Of a stretch of DNA of 36,657 nt, positions 33,147 to 36,657 are shown piece after piece. The notes under the pieces were generated by a model, which worked only from the letters and a program-made list of their open reading frames with translations, was not told where the DNA came from and ran no database searches. Both the position numbers and the translations under genes were made by a program. This stretch comes from Coriobacteriia bacterium (GTDB lineage: Bacteria > Actinomycetota > Coriobacteriia > Coriobacteriales > Atopobiaceae). The DNA lies in NCBI GenBank assembly GCA_003150175.1, contig QAKZ01000091.1, forward strand, positions 1-36,657, read 5' to 3'. The number at the start of each line of letters is the position of its first letter. Position 1 is the stretch's first letter.

Positions 33147-33297
33147 TACTTGAGGGAGTAGTCGCAGGCGGCTGGGACCGCGTGCGGCAAGTCAACATAC
33201 TGGCGAATGGCCGCGGGACGGCCGGAGCCTGGCTTGCCTTAATGAACGAGACTCACGTACGGCATCATGGGGTGCTGTGCGGGGGTCTCTTTTTTTG
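33147..33297 (+). ncRNA. Manganese riboswitch (yybP-ykoY family) upstream of mntP
   Basis: The 5' untranslated region of mntP contains GAGGGAGTAG near 33152-33161 and GTCAACATACTGGCG (33191-33205), both conserved landmarks of yybP-ykoY RNAs. GCC-rich paired arms follow, then AACGAGACTCA, where the 3' side of the aptamer runs into a terminator. These RNAs bind Mn2+ and usually raise expression of Mn exporters by preventing termination. Position, gene content and the terminator all agree. Exact helix boundaries were judged by eye. Confidence 0.85.
33248..33296 (+). terminator. Expression-platform terminator of the manganese riboswitch
   Basis: A long stem pairs GAGACTCACGTACGGCATC with GGGTGCTGTGCGGGGGTCTC (one mismatch and several G-T pairs, loop about ATGG) and is followed by seven T residues. 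The 5' side of the stem overlaps the 3' part of the aptamer, so ligand binding would compete with termination. It ends 37 nt before the mntP start. Confidence 0.9.
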
Positions 33298-33332
33298 ACT
33301 CCGCGCGCAGCAGTAACTGAACGGAGAGGTTC

Positions 33333-33911
33333 ATGGGTATCGTTGAGCTGCTGCTCATCGCGGTCGGGCTGTCGATGGACGCGTTCGCCGTGTCCATCTG
33401 CAAAGGCCTTGGCATGAAGAAGGTAAACCTGAAGGTCGCCTTCGCGCTGGCGCTGTTCTTCGGCGGGTTCCAGGCGCTGATGCCGCTCATCGGCTGGGCG
33501 CTGGGCAGCCAGTTCCTATGGCTCATCTCGCCGATCGACCACTGGATCGCGTTCGTGCTTCTTGCCGTCATCGGAGGCAAGATGCTCTGGGAGGCGCTCC
33601 ACGACGAGGAGGGCGAGGACGACGGCAAGCCGACGGACAAGATCGACCTCGGCGAGTTCTTCATCCTGGCCGTCGCCACGTCCATCGACGCGCTGGCCGT
33701 GGGCATCTCGTTCGCCGCGCTGGCGGTCGACATCGTGCCGTCCATCCTGATCATCGGCGTCGTGACCTTCTGCTTCACCATTGCCGGCGTCTTTGTGGGC
33801 AACTTCTTCGGCTCGCGCTACGAGAAGCCCGCGAGCATCGTCGGCGGCGTGGTCCTCATCCTCATAGGCCTCAAGATCCTGCTCGAGCACCTGGGGATCC
33901 TCGTGCTATAG
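33333..33911 (+). CDS. mntP: Manganese efflux pump MntP
   Basis: This 192-residue, six-helix membrane protein exports Mn2+. The two related halves carry the paired acidic motifs GLSMDAFAVSICKG and ATSIDALAVGISFA, whose Asp residues are needed for transport in E. coli. A charged cytoplasmic loop (EEGEDDGKPTDK) separates the halves. ATG 33333 is preceded by CGGAGAGG. Control by the Mn riboswitch directly upstream confirms the assignment. It stands alone. Confidence 0.97.
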   Translation: MGIVELLLIAVGLSMDAFAVSICKGLGMKKVNLKVAFALALFFGGFQALMPLIGWALGSQFLWLISPIDHWIAFVLLAVIGGKMLWEALHDEEGEDDGKPTDKIDLGEFFILAVATSIDALAVGISFAALAVDIVPSILIIGVVTFCFTIAGVFVGNFFGSRYEKPASIVGGVVLILIGLKILLEHLGILVL

Positions 33912-34060
33912 CAGCCGCTTAGGCGCACAGCAAGAAGAGACGCACCGACGCGCGTTAAGCGCGCTTGACCCGTTAAGCAAATCGATGCGTTAAATTTCAC
34001 CGTCCACATTCGTCAATAGTTAACGGCTTTCTCAGGTGCGGAATGGGGGGCGGAAGCTAA

Positions 34061-34111
34061 GGGGCGGGCACGCATTATCCGAGTCGCTTTCGGATGATTC
34101 GTGCCCGCCCC
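34061..34111. repeat. Imperfect 22-bp inverted repeat between mntP and the AICAR transformylase
   Basis: Arms 34061-34082 (GGGGCGGGCACGCATTATCC...) and 34090-34111 match at 20 of 22 positions around a 7-nt loop. The element lies in the 232-nt gap between convergent genes. It would form a strong hairpin on either strand, but no T-run follows, so it may be a REP-like element or a bidirectional transcript end without U-tract. Upstream, 33940-34030 holds several GTTAA words but no recognised signal. Confidence 0.7.
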
Positions 34112-34143
34112 TACTAGTTGTCGCGCCCTCAGGCTATCGCGCG

Positions 34144-35322
34144 TTAGTGGTGGAACAGCCTCATGTGCGTGAAGGCCATGGCCATGCCGTACTTGTCCGC
34201 GGTCTCGATCACGTTGTCGTCGCGGATGGAGCCGCCGGGCTCGGCGATGTAGGTCACGCCGGACTTGTGGGCGCGCTCGACGTTGTCGCCGAAGGGGAAG
34301 AAGGCGTCCGAGCCGAGCGTCACGCCGGTCTGCGTGGCGATCCAAGCGGCCTTCTCCTCGCGGGTGAGGACCTCGGGCTTTTGGGCGAACCACTTCTGCC
34401 ACTCACCCTCGGCCAGCACATCGTCGTGCTCGTCGGAGATGTAGACATCGATGGCGTTGTCGCGGTTGGCGCGGCGGATACCGTCGACGAACTTGAGGCC
34501 GAGCACCTTCGGGTGCTGGCGCAGATACCAGGTGTCGGCCTTGTTGCCCGCGAGGCGCGTGCAGTGGACGCGGCTCTGTTGGCCGGCGCCCACGCCGATG
34601 GCCTGGCCGTCCTTGACGTAGCAGACGGAGTTCGACTGCGTGTACTTGAGCGTGATCAGCGAGACGATCATGTCGCGGCGGGCGGCATCAGGGATGTCTT
34701 TATTTACCGTCACGACGTCGCTGAGCAGCTCGTCGTCGATCTTAAAGAAGTTGTGCCCCTGCTCGAAGGTGATGCCAAAGACGTCCTTGGTCTCGGTCGC
34801 CGGGCAGACGTAGCCAGGGTCGATCTGGACGACGTTGTACTTGCCGCCCTTCTTTGCCGAGAGGATCTCGAGCGCCTCGGGGGTATAGCCGGGGGCGATG
34901 ATGCCGTCGGAGACCTCGTGCTTGATATAGCGCGCGGTGCGCTCGTCGCAGACGTCGGAGAGCGCGGCCCAGTCGCCGTAGGAGCTCATGCGGTCGGCGC
35001 CGCGGGCACGGATATAGGCGCAGGCGATCGGGGAAAGCTCGCCCTCGTCGTCGACGAAGTAGATCTGCTTGTCCACCTCGGAGAGCGGTAGGCCCACGGC
35101 GGCCCCGGCGGGGCTCACGTGCTTGAAGCTCGCTGCGGCGGGCAGGCCCGTGGCCTCCTTGAGCTCGCGCACGAGCTGCCAAGAGTTGAGGGCGTCGAGG
35201 AAGTTGATGTAGCCGGGCTTGCCGCACAGCACGGTCACGGGCAGGTCGGAGCCGTCCTTCATGTAGATGCGGGAGGGCTTCTGGTTGGGGTTGCAGCCGT
35301 ACTTGAGCTCGAGTTCGTTCAA
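34144..35322 (-). CDS. Phosphoribosylaminoimidazolecarboxamide formyltransferase (stand-alone AICAR transformylase)
   Basis: The 392-residue enzyme formylates AICAR to FAICAR with 10-formyltetrahydrofolate, the penultimate step of IMP synthesis. It corresponds to the C-terminal part of bifunctional PurH; the N-terminal IMP cyclohydrolase domain is absent. The catalytic Lys67-His68 pair is in ASFKHVSPAGAA, and the C-terminal SDAFFPFGDNVERA and IAEPGGSIRDDNVI are the family's strongest motifs. The start is TTG 35322, with GAGGAGA six bases before it, placing the conserved LELKYGCNPNQ at the N-terminus; the frame is open to 35358. The missing cyclohydrolase step is supplied by the upstream gene on the same strand. 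Confidence 0.93.
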   Translation of the reverse strand: MNELELKYGCNPNQKPSRIYMKDGSDLPVTVLCGKPGYINFLDALNSWQLVRELKEATGLPAAASFKHVSPAGAAVGLPLSEVDKQIYFVDDEGELSPIACAYIRARGADRMSSYGDWAALSDVCDERTARYIKHEVSDGIIAPGYTPEALEILSAKKGGKYNVVQIDPGYVCPATETKDVFGITFEQGHNFFKIDDELLSDVVTVNKDIPDAARRDMIVSLITLKYTQSNSVCYVKDGQAIGVGAGQQSRVHCTRLAGNKADTWYLRQHPKVLGLKFVDGIRRANRDNAIDVYISDEHDDVLAEGEWQKWFAQKPEVLTREEKAAWIATQTGVTLGSDAFFPFGDNVERAHKSGVTYIAEPGGSIRDDNVIETADKYGMAMAFTHMRLFHH

Positions 35323-35342
35323 GGGATCTCCTCTTTTAGGGG

Positions 35343-35451
35343 GTGCGGGGAGACGCATCCGCGGTGCTCAGACAGTCCTTTTCGCACGGACGCGACATCA
35401 AGTCGCGTCCGGCTCATGCGGAACTGCGCCCACGGATGCGTCTCCCCGCAC
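35343..35451. repeat. 109-bp element with 19-bp perfect terminal inverted repeats and nested hairpin
   Basis: GTGCGGGGAGACGCATCCG (35343-35361) is repeated inverted at 35433-35451. Inside, GGACGCGAC (35388-35396) and GTCGCGTCC (35402-35410) form a second perfect hairpin with a 5-nt loop. The element fills the gap between the two purine genes. It looks like a small palindromic mobile or structural element; the part GACAGTCCTTTTCG recalls the GGGACTGTCCCTTTTCG palindrome at 31322. Confidence 0.8.
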
Positions 35452-35475
35452 TCGCGAGTGCAGAACAAAACCTCG

Positions 35476-36114
35476 CTAATCGCCCAGATGCTTGTTGAAG
35501 ATGCGGACGTCGGCGCCGAGCTTGGCGTAGAGGCTCACCTTGTTGTCGGCGTCGAGGGCGCGCCAGACGTCGGCGGGGTCGGCGGGCAGCACGACTTCGA
35601 GGGGCTCGCCGGCGAAGGTCGGCAGCGGGTCGCCGTCGCCCTGGTAGGTGCTGATGAAGTAGCCCACGCCCTCGTCGGCGCCCTCGTACGCAAAGAACTC
35701 GCGCAGGCAGCGGCCGTTGGCCTGGTGCTTGAGGATGGAGATCTCGAACGAGTCGTCCTCGTTGACGACGGCGCTGATGCGCGGGGTGAAGTTCGGCGCG
35801 TCGGGCTCGAACTCGCGGGCCATGCAACCGTCGCGGAAGCTCCCCGCGTCGACGATGGTGTCAGTCTGGTCGCCATTCGTGACGACGAGCTTCTTGCCCA
35901 TGGTGCGCACGGGTCGATAAATGATCAGGCTCGGGTCCTCGAGCAACGCCGGGTCGTGCGCCTGCGTGCGGATTCCGTCGTCGGTGGGGACGAAGACGCG
36001 ATTACGCGAGTTCACGCTGCGGCCCATGATCCAGTAGTAGACGACGTCCTTGCCCACCACAATCCCGCGCCCGGGGTACGGGTTGCTGGCCAAAAGCTCG
36101 CAAAGGTCCTGCAT
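35476..36114 (-). CDS. purO: PurO-like IMP cyclohydrolase
   Basis: The protein has 212 residues. It matches the archaeal-type IMP cyclohydrolase family (PurO), which closes FAICAR to IMP, the last step of purine synthesis. The N-terminal SNPYPGRGIVVGK, YYWIMGRSVNSRNRVFV, DPSLIIYRPV and VVTNGDQTDTI are the recognisable family segments. ATG 36114 is preceded by AAAGGATG. Position directly upstream of the stand-alone AICAR transformylase shows that the two together replace bifunctional PurH. The 5' 238 nt of this gene and 68 nt before it occur again, inverted and exact, at the right end of the window. Confidence 0.85.
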   Translation of the reverse strand: MQDLCELLASNPYPGRGIVVGKDVVYYWIMGRSVNSRNRVFVPTDDGIRTQAHDPALLEDPSLIIYRPVRTMGKKLVVTNGDQTDTIVDAGSFRDGCMAREFEPDAPNFTPRISAVVNEDDSFEISILKHQANGRCLREFFAYEGADEGVGYFISTYQGDGDPLPTFAGEPLEVVLPADPADVWRALDADNKVSLYAKLGADVRIFNKHLGD

Positions 36115-36182
36115 CGGCACATCCTTTCGGTGATGAGCCGCCTCCCCGTGCGCGATCGGCCGCCAAAACATAAGGCAAGCCC
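35877..36182 (-). repeat. Left arm of a 306-bp exact inverted duplication
   Basis: This segment, which holds the first 238 nt of the IMP cyclohydrolase gene and 68 nt upstream, is identical to the reverse complement of 36352-36657. No mismatch was found over the 306 bases visible. The match starts abruptly at 36182/36352 and runs to the window edge, so the true length is unknown. Confidence 0.97.
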
Positions 36183-36351
36183 ACCCCTGCACAGAGAACG
36201 GCTTGCCCAGACGGTCGGCACTGAGTATGTTCGCGCTGCTCCCCCGCGGTTGCCCGCGTATACCCGTCAGTCACAGCACTACTCTTGAGTATAGCTGGTC
36301 GGGCGCCTCAGTCCCCGTTGCAAGCAATCTCGAGATAATCTGCGCAGTCGA
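36183..36351. other. Unique spacer between the arms of the inverted duplication
   Basis: These 169 nt separate the two divergent copies of the IMP cyclohydrolase start. It contains promoter-like AT patches (GAGTATGTT near 36222, GAGTATAGC near 36287) but no gene. Arg/Pro-rich open frames across it continue out of frame into the duplicated gene and are not coding. Confidence 0.6.
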
Positions 36352-36657
36352 GGGCTTGCCTTATGTTTTGGCGGCCGATCGCGCACGGGGAGGCGGCTCA
36401 TCACCGAAAGGATGTGCCGATGCAGGACCTTTGCGAGCTTTTGGCCAGCAACCCGTACCCCGGGCGCGGGATTGTGGTGGGCAAGGACGTCGTCTACTAC
36501 TGGATCATGGGCCGCAGCGTGAACTCGCGTAATCGCGTCTTCGTCCCCACCGACGACGGAATCCGCACGCAGGCGCACGACCCGGCGTTGCTCGAGGACC
36601 CGAGCCTGATCATTTATCGACCCGTGCGCACCATGGGCAAGAAGCTCGTCGTCACGA
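36352..36657 (+). repeat. Right arm of the 306-bp exact inverted duplication
   Basis: Exact reverse complement of 35877-36182, still matching at the last base of the window. The symmetry centre is 36267. Confidence 0.97.
36420..36657 (+). CDS. purO: Second copy of IMP cyclohydrolase start (partial, runs off window)
   Basis: ATG 36420, with the same AAAGGATG ribosome site, opens a frame identical over 79 codons to the first 79 codons of the gene at 35476-36114, on the opposite strand. The window ends inside it, so whether a whole second gene exists is unknown. A recent inverted duplication, an invertible segment, or a fold-back assembly error would each give this picture. Confidence 0.7.
   Translation, partial: MQDLCELLASNPYPGRGIVVGKDVVYYWIMGRSVNSRNRVFVPTDDGIRTQAHDPALLEDPSLIIYRPVRTMGKKLVVT

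Noticed and set aside
36203..36532. 109-codon open frame from the spacer into the duplicated cyclohydrolase start
   Set aside because: It reads the duplicated gene in the wrong frame; the mirror copy (36002-36274, minus) shows the same shadow.

Overview
The window is a GC-rich, densely packed bacterial chromosome segment. Gene content points to an anaerobic actinobacterium of the class Coriobacteriia (Collinsella/Olsenella-like); this is inferred from protein style, not from a marker gene. Supporting traits are an oxygen-sensitive class III ribonucleotide reductase tail, double-cubane-type Fe-S proteins with an activase, a pyrophosphate-type phosphofructokinase, and a purine pathway ending in separate AICAR transformylase and PurO-like IMP cyclohydrolase genes. 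No rRNA, tRNA, phage, insertion sequence or CRISPR array was seen.

Layout. 1-75: end of nrdD. 178-2516: CBS/DRTGG-regulated family II pyrophosphatase and a YfbR-like HD nucleotidase. 2517-2646: an inverted cluster of a 39-nt repeat. 2682-7723: trmB-like methyltransferase, glycerophosphodiesterase, AEC permease and a large DUF3825-type protein. 7739-11061 (minus): a yjiL/yjiM-like operon of two double-cubane/2-hydroxyacyl-CoA dehydratase paralogues and their activase; the middle gene carries an apparent frameshift in a C6 tract. 11307-15356: icd, then panB-panC-panG. 15408-16655: a Fic protein with palindromes spaced exactly 40 bp apart in its promoter. 16843-19844: pdxR facing pdxS-pdxT. 19856-20120: more 39-nt repeats and a 51-bp tandem repeat. 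20255-22162: panD and eno. 22370-28577: P2-type cation ATPase, pyrophosphate-type phosphofructokinase, cutC and an MFS exporter. 28631-28870: two 30-bp repeat arrays in opposite orientation. 28979-30479: ysxC and a HAD phosphatase. 30530-32950 (minus): a polar amino acid ABC operon behind a double-operator promoter. 33147-33911: a manganese (yybP-ykoY) riboswitch with terminator, then mntP. 34144-36114 (minus): AICAR transformylase and IMP cyclohydrolase. 35877-36657: an exact 306-bp inverted duplication of the 5' end of the last gene, running off the window.

How the genes fit together. Pantothenate synthesis is nearly complete here: panB, panC, a PanG-type ketopantoate reductase and, 5 kb away, panD. 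PLP synthesis (pdxST) sits next to its likely MocR-type activator. Glycolysis is represented by a probable PPi-dependent phosphofructokinase and enolase, and a nucleotide-sensing pyrophosphatase lies in the same window, so PPi may be an actively managed energy currency. The last two steps of IMP synthesis are carried by two adjacent single-function genes.

The observations most worth a second look are the Fic-promoter palindrome array, the exact inverted duplication at the right edge, the dispersed 39-nt repeat, the homopolymer frameshift in the double-cubane gene, the unrecognised operator pair before the ABC operon, and the DUF3825-type protein of unknown role. No clearly new multi-gene system could be demonstrated from sequence alone.
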